Below, one piece after another: positions 1-8,072 of a DNA stretch of 64,000 nucleotides. The stretch covers positions 4,836,001 to 4,900,000 of the forward strand of contig NZ_SAUN01000001.1 in NCBI RefSeq assembly GCF_004011505.1, written 5' to 3'. A program made the position numbers and the translations under genes. Each line of letters starts with the position of its first letter. The first letter of the stretch is position 1. Origin of the DNA: Nonomuraea polychroma (lineage in GTDB: Bacteria; Actinomycetota; Actinomycetes; Streptosporangiales; Streptosporangiaceae). The notes beneath the pieces were generated by a model. The model was not told where the DNA came from. It made no database searches and was given only the letters and a program-made list of their open reading frames with translations.

Positions 1-185
1 CGGCCCGTTGTTCGAGACGCCGCGCGACCACATCATGATCTGTAGTGCGGCGTTATCCCGCCGGACGACCACGACGCGCTGCGCGCCGCCGACGCCGCGA
101 TCTTCCCGTCCGGCACGGTCAACGCCGACGCGGCTGAGGACTGCTGTGCGACCTCTCCGGGCGGCTCGGACATGACACCGCCTGA
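1..185 (+). pseudogene. Methylmalonyl-CoA mutase C-terminal remnant
   Basis: From about 52 to 138 one frame reads VIPPDDHDALRAADAAIF followed by PSGTV, which resembles the end of the B12-binding domain of the methylmalonyl-CoA mutase large subunit (IPP-D---L---GA--IF-PGT-I--AA in the family). A single-base loss near 140-150 shifts the frame; LCDLSGRLGHDTA and a TGA at 183-185 then follow in another frame. Bases 1-50 need further indels to fit. The gene enters from outside the window and is clearly non-functional. Its stop overlaps the start of the meaB-like remnant that follows, as in intact mutB-meaB operons. Confidence 0.6.
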
Positions 186-545
186 CCGCGACGACTACGT
201 ACAAGACCTGCCAGAGGGCTCACTGACGTTGCTCGCACGCGCGATCACCCTGGTCGCGCCCCCTCGGGCCGGCACAGAGAGCTGGCCCAGCGCCTGCTGG
301 TGAAGATGACCCCGCTGTCGGGAGAGGTCAGGCGGGTCGGCATCTCGGGCGTGCCGGGCGTCGGCAAGCCCACCTTCATCGACGTCCTGGGGCACGCATG
401 TCACTAGGCAGAGGCACCGCGTTGCCGTGCTTGCCGACGCCTCCTCCACTTGCACCGGCGGCAGCATCTTCGGTGACAAGCTCCGCATGGCCGCGTTCAC
501 CGCCGGCCCCGCCGCCGCTGTGACGACCGCCGTTGCATTCACCGG
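172..545 (+). pseudogene. MeaB/ArgK-type GTPase N-terminal remnant
   Basis: ATG at 172 opens MTPPDRDDYVQDLPEGSLTL, then RAITLV; after a frameshift near 270-283 the sequence continues ELAQRLLVKMTPLSG, VGISGVPGVGKPTFIDVLG, and after another shift RHRVAVLADASSTCTGGSIF and GDKLRMAAF. This is the N-terminal third of the methylmalonyl-CoA mutase-associated GTPase (G3E-type P-loop protein that protects and reloads the B12 mutase). The Walker A Ser/Thr is changed to Pro (GVPGVGKP), so the copy would be dead even without the two or three frameshifts. Homology fades after about 545. Order and overlap with the preceding mutase tail match the normal mutB-meaB arrangement. Confidence 0.7.
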
Positions 546-728
546 CGGAGCACCAGCGGCCGCGGATGAGGATGGCCAATGAGCTCTTTTCATCCCGAGT
601 AACGGCCGTCTTCGACGAGTTGGAGGACGAGGATGGCCTGCGCGCCAGCACCTCGTCCACTCCCCCATCGACCAGATCGGACGGGAAGACGAACAGGCTG
701 CTGCGCGGAAGCATGTGAAGATGCTCGC

Positions 729-1076
729 ATGAGACGAACGACCACCGGCGGCCCGGTCTTACGCTGGGCAGCGGTGCTCCTGGCCGGTGCACTCCTCCTC
801 ATGGGGCTCGTCTGGCTCACGCCCGGCGAGGACGATCGGTTCGCTGGCTCGGCTCCCCAGATGGAAGCCGTCGCTCGCACGTTGGGGAAGGACGAGGTGC
901 TCAAGCGCCAGACAATCGGCGTGCTCACGTTCGATGCGGTCTACTGGGACGGCGACGCGGTGGTCTTCTCCCTCAGCGACAGCCACCGCGCGTACATATG
1001 GAGCCCTGACAGGAGGCCGGGCGACACATTGCCCCTGTGGGGCCCGTGGTACACGTTCTGGAGCGATCCCCACTGA
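729..1076 (+). CDS. Small membrane-anchored protein, function unknown
   Basis: 115 residues from ATG 729. A basic start (MRRTTTGG) leads into one hydrophobic segment at about residues 11-29 (AAVLLAGALLLMGLVWL), so an N-terminal membrane anchor or uncleaved signal is likely. The rest is soluble, with an aromatic C-terminal end (WSPDRRPGD... LWGPWYTFWSDPH). I do not recognise the family. An upstream ATG in frame (633) would add 32 residues of low-complexity Ala/Arg sequence and lacks a convincing ribosome site, so I prefer 729. It lies between the mutB/meaB relic and an insertion-sequence remnant; no operon partner is visible. Confidence 0.55.
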   Translation: MRRTTTGGPVLRWAAVLLAGALLLMGLVWLTPGEDDRFAGSAPQMEAVARTLGKDEVLKRQTIGVLTFDAVYWDGDAVVFSLSDSHRAYIWSPDRRPGDTLPLWGPWYTFWSDPH

Positions 1077-1087
1077 ACCTTTCATCT

Positions 1088-1705
1088 TCACGCGGCCTGG
1101 GCGGCGCGGTGGTTCTGAAGAACGGCGATGGCCTTGCACAGGTGGCCGGCCTTACTCGGGCTGCAGCGTAGCTTGCGGAGGATTCTCCAGCTCTTCATTT
1201 GGGCGTTAGCACGTTCGCCGGGTCCCCGGAGCTTGGCGTGGGCGCGGTTGGCCTGCTTCTGGGACTCTGGCTTGTCCTTGCCCTTGTAGGGCGTGAGGAC
1301 CAGGCCCTCGGCCCCCTGATACGCCTTGTCAGCCAGGGTGATGATCCCGGCCTGCTCCAGGGCGCGCAGGACAGCCCAGATGCGGGCGGCGCTCAGATCA
1401 TGGGTCTTGCCGGGCAACGCTCCAGAGGTCCACAGGATCATCCCGTCCGGTGTGGCGATGACCTGTACGTTCATGCCGTGCACGCGATGTTTGCCGGAGA
1501 AGTAGGGCCGGTCGGCCTTGATCCCGTCGGTGCGGATCAGCGTGCCGTCCAGCACCAGGTAATGCAGTCCGTCCTGCTTGGCCTTCCGTAACGCCTGACC
1601 GAGCTTGGGCGAGCGCGCCGACAACAGCGTCACCGTCTCCTCCACATACCGCCACGCGGTCGCCGTCGACACCCCGAAGCCGGCCCCGATTCGGTGCTCA
1701 CTGGG
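1088..1705 (-). pseudogene. IS5-family-like DDE transposase, N-terminus lost
   Basis: The minus strand encodes an uninterrupted run from GAGFGVSTATAWRYVEE to NHRAAQAA, typical of the DDE_Tnp_4 type transposases of actinomycete IS5-like elements. Catalytic residues are visible: Asp in VLDGTLIRTD, Asp in LADKAYQGAEG, Glu in GERANAQMKSW. The open frame extends upstream to 1927, but that portion has no transposase character; the first ~80 residues (helix-turn-helix part) are replaced at about 1705 by the tail of another element read on the other strand. Catalytic core intact, element broken. Confidence 0.8.
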
Positions 1706-1728
1706 GTCTGGCTGGAGCCGAGTCCATC

Positions 1729-1851
1729 TTGAAGCTTCGCGCTCTGATCGCCAACGCCGACTTTCCCACCTACTGGCGATTCCGTCTTGATCAAGAGCAC
1801 CACCGCGTTCACCACGCCCGCCACCGAGAAGGGCGCCACCTCGCCGCCTGA
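1729..1851 (+). pseudogene. Transposase C-terminal remnant (different element)
   Basis: A 40-residue fragment, LKLRALIANADFPTYWRFRL then DQEHHRVHHARH and REGRHLAA, ends at TGA 1849-1851. The pattern NGDF--YW-FHL-QEH-RVH--RY is a recurrent transposase C-terminus in actinomycetes (possibly ISKra4-like; family assignment uncertain). It abuts the truncated IS5-like gene head to head at about 1705-1729, so one element probably inserted in or recombined with the other. Confidence 0.4.
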
Positions 1852-1943
1852 TCACCCCGTCTGGACAGGAGCGACATCGACAGAAACCCGGGACCGGGTG
1901 GCGGCCAGTGTCCGCGTTAAGGACCAATCAACCGCGTCTCCCA

Positions 1944-2116
1944 CTATTCGTACGGGGGATCGATCACGTACGTGGGGTCGCAGTATCGGCGGATCCATTG
2001 GGCTGCCCGGTACTGGGCGTATCCGTCGTCCACCTGGCCGTTTTCATCGATCTCCAGGACGTTGGTGTAGATGGTGAAGACCATCTCCAGCTCGCCCGTG
2101 AACTGCTGGAAAGCTG
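1944..2116 (-). pseudogene. DUF7677-like protein C-terminal remnant
   Basis: On the minus strand MVFTIYTNVLEIDENGQVDD is followed by YAQYRAAQWIRRYCDP and TYVIDPPYE, then TAG at 1944-1946. I recall this ending from a small conserved actinomycete protein family (DUF7677 in my memory, so the number is uncertain). The upstream part disappears where the IS110 sequence begins at roughly 2085-2116, so the host gene looks interrupted by the IS110 relic. Confidence 0.4.
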
Positions 2117-2599
2117 CCGACAGCTGACCGTGCGCATCAACCAGCTGGAGAGCCAGCTGCGCAAGCTCGTCCAGACCCTGGCCCCACAACTGCTGGCCAT
2201 CCCGGGGTGTGGCGTGCTCGGCGCGGCGACCATCATCGGGGAGACCGCGGGCGTGCACCGTTTCCGGTCCAAGGCGGCCTTCGCCCGCTTCACCGGAACC
2301 GCGCCCATCCCGGTCTGGTCGGGCAACAGCAGCCGAGTACGGCTCAACCGTGGCGGCAATCGGCGGTTGAACTCAGCGCTGCACATGATCGCCGTGACCC
2401 AGACGCGCGGCGTCGGCCCGGGCAAGGCCTACGTCGAGCGCCTGATGGCCGAGGGCAAGACCCGCACCGAGGCCGTCCGCCTGCTGCCCCGACGCATCTC
2501 CGACGTGGTCTACCGCACCCTCAAGCGCACCGACACCACCGCCTCCCAGACGAGTGACCACAAGATGGCCATGGCGGCTTGACGACATAGGAGCATCCG
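2085..2599 (+). pseudogene. IS110-family transposase C-terminal half (copy 1)
   Basis: Plus-strand sequence from about LARELLESCRQLTVRINQLE through LLAIPGCGVLGAATIIGETA, RFRSKAAFARFTGTAPIPV, the serine region WSGNSSRVRLNRGGNRRLN and SALHMIAVTQTRG to TGA 2580-2582. This is the transposase_20 (C-terminal) domain of IS110/IS1111 transposases; the N-terminal RuvC-like DEDD domain is absent. Bases 2198-2599 are almost identical to 9370-9773 (one visible difference). Directly downstream lies an IS3-type orfB, as at the second copy. Confidence 0.85.
2198..2599 (+). repeat. IS110-derived direct repeat, left copy (402 bp)
   Basis: The stretch beginning CCATCCCGGGGTGTGGCG and ending GACGACATAGGAGCATCCG recurs in the same orientation at 9370-9773. 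I saw only one substitution (acgcgcggc here, acgcgtggc there) when reading both. Sequence on either side differs completely. The two copies flank 6.8 kb containing the methyltransferase-hydrolase, acyltransferase, two-component and STAS genes. Confidence 0.9.
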
Positions 2600-2623
2600 C
2601 GAACTCGACCCTCGACCGCCCAG

Positions 2624-2955
2624 ATGATCGCCTTCATCGACGCCCATCGCGACGAGTTCGGCGTCGAGCCGATCTGCCAGACGCTCGAGCTGGCGCCCTC
2701 GACGTACTACGCGGCCAAGAACCGGCCGCCCTCGGCCCGCGAGCAGCGAGACGCGCAGCTGACGGCCGAGATCATCCGGCTGTGGAACGACAACTTCGAG
2801 GTGTACGGGGTGCGCAAGATGTGGAAGGCGCTCAACCGCCAAGGCGTGCGTGTGGCCCGCTGCACGGTTGCCCGGCTGATGCGCCGGCTCGGGCTGTCCG
2901 GCGCCATCCGCGGCGATCACAAGCGCCGCACCATCATTGCCGGGCCGCAGTGTCC
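2624..2955 (+). pseudogene. IS3-family orfB, N-terminal fragment
   Basis: ATG 2624 gives MIAFIDAHRDEFGVEPICQT, then LELAPSTYYAAKNRPPS, NDNFEVYGVRKMWKALNRQG and VARCTVARLMRRLGLSGAIR: the HTH_21 N-terminal domain of IS3 OrfB (the part before the rve integrase core). The catalytic DDE core is missing; at about 2950 the sequence switches into the unrecognised repeated family described next. The orfA part upstream is replaced by the IS110 end. Confidence 0.8.
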
Positions 2956-2956
2956 G

Positions 2957-4187
2957 CGGCCGGCGGGTGACCTGCTACTACTTCTATCTGTGGGACGCCG
3001 ACTTCGGCCCGGCCTTCATCAAGGTCTGCGCCTACTTCCCCTATCCGGGCAAGATCTGGGTCAACGGTCACGAGTGGGCCAAACGCCAAGCCGCCAAGGC
3101 CGGCCTCGGCTTCACCGAACTGTCCAACGGGTTCGCCACCTGCGATGACCCACTCGCCTTGCAAGAGATCTGCGACCGGCTCACCTCCGGCACCATCAAC
3201 GTGTTCGTCCAGCGCTGGCTGAACCGGCTGCCGCTGCCCTTCGACAACAAAGATCACGACGCGGGCTACTGGTGGGAAACCTCCATGCGGCAGATCGAGA
3301 TCTCCCGCACCCTGGTCTTCGACGCTCCCAGGCACGCCCGCGGCTTCTTCGAAGCGCTCATCGCCGACAACCTCGACATCGGCCGCCCGCACAACGTCGA
3401 GATCATCTTCGCCCGGCGGGTGCGCCGTGACACCGTCGGGACTTTCCGCACCGCGATCGATCGCCGTGACAACGGCGGGGTGCTGTCAACGTGTTCTACA
3501 AGCATTCCCGGATCAAGCAGTACCTCAAGGACGGCCGGGCGATGCGCATCGAGACCGTCGTCAACGCCGCTCGTGATCTGGGCTGTCAGGCCCCCTGCAC
3601 AACTTGGAAGAGCTTCAGGCCAAGGCCCGCGCCGCCAATCGGCGCATACTGGAGGTCGAACGGGCCGGCAAGGGTTGCGTCCTTGCGAGTCCAGCCTTTG
3701 AGCGGATCGCGCGCCCCACCACCGACGAGGTGGGGCGCAGGACCCCGGCGCTACGCTTCGGCGATCCTCGGGTCATGGCCCTGGCCGGCGCCCTATGCCA
3801 CACGCTGCTTGCCGCGACCGGCTTCACCAACAAGAACCTTCGCGTCTTGATGACCGGACTGCTCGGCACCACCAGCTACAGCACGGGCCAGATGACCTAC
3901 GACCTGCGCCGCCTACGGCTCAACGGACTGATCCGCCGGCTACCCCGATCCAACCGCTACGTCCTGACCGACGACGGCGTGCGCATCGCCGTCTTCTTCA
4001 CCAAGATCTACAAGCGGTTACTCGTCCCGTTGACCGCTGCCGATCAAGCCCAGGCGCCGCCCGAACTCCGAGCCGCGCTCAAGACCATCACCCGGCACGT
4101 CGACGACTACGCCACCCAAGCTCGGCTCCCTCGGGCGTCGTGAAACTTGACACAAACGTCCAGAAACGCGAGACCAAAAATCGCTAG
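2957..4187 (+). pseudogene. Unrecognised repeated (mobile-like) gene, copy 1, N-truncated and frameshifted
   Basis: Reads VTCYYFYLWDADFGPAFIKV, CAYFPYPGKIWVNGHEWAKR, GFTELSNGFATCDDPLALQE and ADNLDIGRPHNVEIIFAR in one frame to ~3480, then FYKHSRIKQYLKDGRAMRIE in a second (from ~3490) and LQAKARAANRRILEVERAG to TQARLPRAS in a third (3604-4143). Two frameshifts and loss of the start make it dead. The matching start survives in copy 2 at 40795. I recall long unannotated actinomycete proteins of this type but know no function. The 44 bases after the stop (to ATCGCTAG, 4187) also match copy 2, fixing a common 3' boundary. Confidence 0.65.
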
Positions 4188-4453
4188 CCGGCGATCGGGC
4201 GGATAGGGCGGGAGACGCGCTGACCAAGGGTGACCTGCTTATCAGTATCGAAGAGAGACATTTCGAGGGCGAAGGCTCCCCGCGGTGGTTCGGCCGGAGG
4301 CGCAGGCGCCGTCTCCATGCCTGGCCTGGCCAGAAGACCCCAGTGCCCCGTACTGGAGTACTGAAAGCGGCGCACCGCCAGGAACGTGGTCTCGGCGAGA
4401 GATCGTTCCTGCCGTTGATGAACTTGAGCAGGGGCATCAGCAGGCTTAAGCAC
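4188..4453. other. Gap beside the element end; truncated minus-strand ORF only
   Basis: No gene assigned. On the minus strand an ATG at 4261 opens MSLFDTDKQVTLGQRVSRPI and RPIAG, and is stopped by a TAG supplied by the terminal CTAG of the repeated element at 4184-4187. It may be the first codons of a host gene cut by that element. The coding register continues upstream into 4450 without an obvious start or ribosome site, so this is weak. Confidence 0.3.
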
Positions 4454-5950
4454 ATGTCTACCGTCCACGCTCGCCTGCACCGGATGCTCTTCCGACTCGT
4501 TTCGCTTCTTCCCACCTCCGTTCAGGGTCGCTTCCTCCGCCACTACTTCGAGTGGGTTCATCATGTCCCTGACCCGTGGCGATATGACACAGCGCCATAT
4601 GAGATCGACAAGTATGAGATGACGTTGCAGCACGTGCCCCGCCGTGCCTACCGCCGGATTCTGGACGTGGGATGCAGCGAAGGGGCATTCACTCGCCGAC
4701 TGGCGGATGCATACCCGGGCGCAGAGTGCTGGGGGGTGGACATCTCGGATCGGGCGGTCAGCCGGGCGGCGACGAAGGCAAGCGGGGCGGCGAGATTCGC
4801 GGCGCTGGATTTCCTCAACAAGGATCCCGGCGGCACCTTCGACCTGGTCATCTGCGCCGAAACGTTGTACTACACGGGTCGCGGCGAACGGCTACGCTCG
4901 GTCTTCGGGCGGTTCCGCTCGTTCATGGAGCCGGGCGCGGTCCTGGTCCTGGTGCACGAATGGCCCGAGGCCCGCCGCCTCTACCGGCACCTCGACGAGA
5001 ACCCGGGCTTCCGCAAGGTGAGCGAGCACCCGTACGAGCACCCGGTGCGCCCGTACGCCGTCACCGTGTACGAACGGGTGGAGCCCGGCTCGGCTACGGC
5101 GGCGCATGCCTCTCGTTCGCGTTCGCTGCCCTTCCGAGCGCTGCTGCCGGCCGTCGCGCTCGCCGTGGGAACAGCTGCCGCCGGCCGGCCGGTGGTGGAC
5201 GAGTTGCCTCTTCCGCCCGCCTTCAGCGCTCCCGCGCTCCAGGACCGCTACGAACGCCACGCGTGGCCCGGCCGCCAGTTTCTGGCGTTGAGCCGCAAGG
5301 GCGACGGCCAGGCGATCGAGGTCGTGGGAGATCTCGCCGGTGCGGCGAGGGTCATCGTCTACGTGCCCGGCTCCGGGCAGAGCCTGGCCTCCTTCGACCA
5401 CTCCCCGGAAAGTCCCGGGCGAGCGGCCCACGCGCTCTACGACGAGGCCGCCAGGTCGGGGCCGGGGACCGCGGTGATCGGCTGGCTGGGGTACGACACG
5501 CCGGACCTCGTCAACCCGGAGATCGCCACCAGCTGGCCGGCCGACCGGGGGGCCGAGCGGCTGAGGTCCTTCCTCTCCGCGCTGCCACCGAATGTACGGA
5601 TCAGCCTGGTCTGCCACAGCTATGGCTCCGTGGTCTGCGGTCGCGCCGTCGCGGGATTACCGGTCCACGACCTCATCGTCACCGGCAGTCCCGGCCTGGG
5701 CGTCAGAAAGGTCTCGGACCTGCGTACGCGGGCACGGGTCTGGGCGGCGCTCGGCAGCAACGACGACGTGTTCCGCCCCGGCGTGCTCATCGGACCGTTC
5801 GGGTTCGGCACCGATCCGGTGAGTGCCGAGTTCGGCGCGCAGGTCATCGATGGCGGCGATGCCCGGCATCACACGTACCTCACGCCAGGCAGCCCGACCT
5901 TGGCGCGGATCGCCCACATCGCGGTGACGGGGACCGAGCGTGCAGCGTGA
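4454..5950 (+). CDS. Methyltransferase fused to DUF1023-type alpha/beta hydrolase
   Basis: About 498 residues from ATG 4454 (in-frame ATGs at 4343 and 4418 are less likely). Residues ~30-215 are a NodS-like class I SAM methyltransferase: motif I RRILDVGCSEGAF near 69, acidic CWGVDISDRAV, and FDLVICAETLYYT. A hydrophobic stretch (FRALLPAVALAVGTAAA, ~228-243) follows, like a signal or membrane segment. The C-terminal ~240 residues are DUF1023: VIVYVPGSGQSLASFDHSPE, nucleophile Ser ~389 in VCHSYGSVV, a D in GSNDDVF and His in DARHHTYL. The frame is open throughout with no stop. The last 11 bases overlap the acyltransferase gene, so the two are co-transcribed. The internal hydrophobic segment suggests that two genes, the second once exported, have fused. 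Substrate unknown. Confidence 0.8.
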   Translation: MSTVHARLHRMLFRLVSLLPTSVQGRFLRHYFEWVHHVPDPWRYDTAPYEIDKYEMTLQHVPRRAYRRILDVGCSEGAFTRRLADAYPGAECWGVDISDRAVSRAATKASGAARFAALDFLNKDPGGTFDLVICAETLYYTGRGERLRSVFGRFRSFMEPGAVLVLVHEWPEARRLYRHLDENPGFRKVSEHPYEHPVRPYAVTVYERVEPGSATAAHASRSRSLPFRALLPAVALAVGTAAAGRPVVDELPLPPAFSAPALQDRYERHAWPGRQFLALSRKGDGQAIEVVGDLAGAARVIVYVPGSGQSLASFDHSPESPGRAAHALYDEAARSGPGTAVIGWLGYDTPDLVNPEIATSWPADRGAERLRSFLSALPPNVRISLVCHSYGSVVCGRAVAGLPVHDLIVTGSPGLGVRKVSDLRTRARVWAALGSNDDVFRPGVLIGPFGFGTDPVSAEFGAQVIDGGDARHHTYLTPGSPTLARIAHIAVTGTERAA

Positions 5951-6965
5951 GCAGCGAATCGACGTGCTGCTCGCCACGTCGATCACGACTGGTGTCCTCG
6001 GGCAATGGCTCGTCACCTCCTACGACGTCGCAGACGGCCTGCACGTGGCGAGCCCGCTCATGGCCCTGCCGGAGTGGGCGCCCGCCACCTGGCTGCTGCA
6101 GACCCTGCCCGTGTTCTTCTTCGCAAGCGGATACGCGCATGGACAGTCCTCAAGTCCGCCGCGCCTGAGAAAGATGCTGATCTTCCTGCTCGCCTGGACC
6201 GCGGGCACGGCCGTCCTGTCGGTCAACGGGTTCTCCCTCGCCACCATCGGGGAGATTGTCGGGACTGCGTTCCAGCCGCTGTGGTTCCTGGTGCCGTACC
6301 TCCTGCTGACCGCGATCTCTCCATGGCTGCGCCGGGCGGTGCTGCGCTACGGCTGGACGACGGCCCTCGTTCCCGCGGTCTGCGTGGCCCTCGTCGACTT
6401 CGTCCGCTTCACCTGGCCCTCGTCGGGATGGCTGGGCTACGTCAACGCGGTCTCGGCCTGGGCGGTGCCGTTCCTCCTGGGCCTGGCGTGGAGGCAGGGC
6501 CGTATCAACGGGGCATGGCTGCTCGGCGGGGGCGGGATGCTCGCGGCGGCACTGATCGCCCTCGGCGATTACCCCACCAGCATGGTGGACGTGCCCGGCG
6601 CGCCGATGTCGAATGTCGCACCGCCGACTGCGGCCCTTCTGGCCTTTGGCTGCGCGCAGTGCGGGCTCGCCGCATTGGCCGGCGACCGGCTCGGCCGCCG
6701 CACCGCAGGATCCAGGATCACGGTCGTGATCAGCGACGCCGCGTTCCCGCTCTTCCTCTGGCATCAGACGGCGCTCGCCCTCATCTCGCTGGTCACGGTC
6801 CGGCTTGGACCGGTCGCCGGGCTGACCAGCCCGCCGACCAGTGCAACCTGGCTGACACTGCGGCTGGCCTGGATGCCGGTCTGCGCGATGACACTGATCG
6901 GGCTGCTGGTGCTGACACGCCCGGCGAATCCCCGACGGCGATTGCCTCGCGGCCGCCGCCTGTGA
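5940..6965 (+). CDS. Acyltransferase 3 family membrane protein
   Basis: 341 residues from GTG 5940, overlapping the preceding stop by 11 bases. The start MQREQRIDVLLATSITTGVL matches the first helix of acyltransferase-3 proteins, where R-D is followed by L-A-----V---H; here the usual catalytic His on that helix is Gln (GQWLV), which is odd. About ten hydrophobic segments follow, with LWFLVPYLLLTAISPWL and ending FPLFLWHQTALALISLVTV, the conserved last part of the family. These integral membrane enzymes move acyl groups onto sugars, lipids or peptides. The fusion protein upstream may act on the same substrate. Changed H to Q makes activity uncertain. Confidence 0.8.
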   Translation: MQREQRIDVLLATSITTGVLGQWLVTSYDVADGLHVASPLMALPEWAPATWLLQTLPVFFFASGYAHGQSSSPPRLRKMLIFLLAWTAGTAVLSVNGFSLATIGEIVGTAFQPLWFLVPYLLLTAISPWLRRAVLRYGWTTALVPAVCVALVDFVRFTWPSSGWLGYVNAVSAWAVPFLLGLAWRQGRINGAWLLGGGGMLAAALIALGDYPTSMVDVPGAPMSNVAPPTAALLAFGCAQCGLAALAGDRLGRRTAGSRITVVISDAAFPLFLWHQTALALISLVTVRLGPVAGLTSPPTSATWLTLRLAWMPVCAMTLIGLLVLTRPANPRRRLPRGRRL

Positions 6966-6977
6966 TGCCCTGGAGGA

Positions 6978-8072
6978 ATGATCAGCACGATCTGGAGGAA
7001 CCGCCCCTGGGTGTCAGACGCCGCGACGGCCGCGCTGGTGCTGGCGGCGGAGCTCGGCGGCTTCCCCCAGGCGGGGTTGGACGTCAGGGTGGTGTTGATC
7101 GCGGTGGGGGCGGCGGGATTGATGGTGGTGCGGCGGCGGTATCCGATCGTCGTGGCCGGGCTTGTCGGCGTGCTTTACGTGGTGGGCGCGCAGCCGTCCT
7201 CCTACGATGCGCCGGTCAGCGCCATGCTCATCGCTCTTTACACCGTGGGCAGATATACCCCGGCGCCTGCCTCGATCGCCATGGCGACGCTGGCCGTGGT
7301 CGGCGGCTGGGTGGTCCACAACTTGTCTGGGGCGCTCGCGGGCAGCTCGCCCGTGATGATCCTGCCCCTCGCGCTGACCCCGGCGTTCCCGGTAGCGGCC
7401 GGGCACATCGTGCGCCTGCAAGCCGAGTTATCCCACCGGCGTGAGCAGCAGATCGCCGAGCACGCGGTACGTGCCGAACGCCGCCGCATCGCCCGCGAGT
7501 TGCACGACGTGATCGCCCACCATGTCAGCGTCGTCGGCCTCTACATGGGTGTGGCCAGGCGGACGATCCCGACCGACCCGGAACGTGCCCAGCTCGCCCT
7601 GCTCACCGGTGAGGGCACCGCCCGTCAGGCGATGACGGAGATGCGCCGCCTGCTGGACGTGCTGCGTACCGACGGCGAGCCGATCGAGAACCAGGCGGGC
7701 GTCGGGATACGGCGACTGCCGACGCTGATCGAGGAGTCGGGCAACGCGACGCTGGAGGTCTCGGGAGAGGCCGTTGAGCTGCCGACGACCGTGGACCACG
7801 CGGTCTACCGCATCGTTCAGGAGGCGCTCACCAACACGCGCAAGCACGCAGCGGGGGCCCGGACACGGGTACGGCTGGCGTACCTGCCCGACCTGGTGGA
7901 AGTGGAGATCAACGACGACGGGCGGGCGCGGCCCGGCGCCGTCAGGCCGGGGCTCGGGCTGGCGGGGATGGCCGAGCGGGTGTCGCTGTGCGGCGGCGAG
8001 ATACACGCCGGACCCTCCCGTGAGGGAGGCTTCACCGTACACGTCCGCATCCCACTGCCGGAGAAGATGTGA
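6978..8072 (+). CDS. Sensor histidine kinase, NarL/DesK type
   Basis: 364 residues. Residues ~14-145 hold four or five membrane segments with no extracytoplasmic domain of note. The HisKA_3 box is RIARELHDVIAHHVSVV with phospho-accepting His ~176; the N box is QEALTNTRKHAAG and the G box GLGLAGMAERV. These kinases phosphorylate LuxR-type regulators such as the next gene, whose GTG overlaps this stop (GTGA, 8069-8072). ATG 6978 has GGAGG only one base upstream, so a later GTG at 7011 behind GGAGGAACC is an alternative start. Only 12 bases separate it from the acyltransferase gene, suggesting one operon. Confidence 0.9.
   Translation: MISTIWRNRPWVSDAATAALVLAAELGGFPQAGLDVRVVLIAVGAAGLMVVRRRYPIVVAGLVGVLYVVGAQPSSYDAPVSAMLIALYTVGRYTPAPASIAMATLAVVGGWVVHNLSGALAGSSPVMILPLALTPAFPVAAGHIVRLQAELSHRREQQIAEHAVRAERRRIARELHDVIAHHVSVVGLYMGVARRTIPTDPERAQLALLTGEGTARQAMTEMRRLLDVLRTDGEPIENQAGVGIRRLPTLIEESGNATLEVSGEAVELPTTVDHAVYRIVQEALTNTRKHAAGARTRVRLAYLPDLVEVEINDDGRARPGAVRPGLGLAGMAERVSLCGGEIHAGPSREGGFTVHVRIPLPEKM

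Noticed and set aside
4343..4453. Upstream start for the methyltransferase-hydrolase fusion
   Set aside because: The extra 37 residues are Arg-rich, lack a ribosome site and do not fit the methyltransferase N-terminus.
6005..7444. 479-codon plus-strand frame overlapping acyltransferase and kinase
   Set aside because: Low-complexity Arg/Gly/Pro translation in a shifted frame of two well-supported genes.
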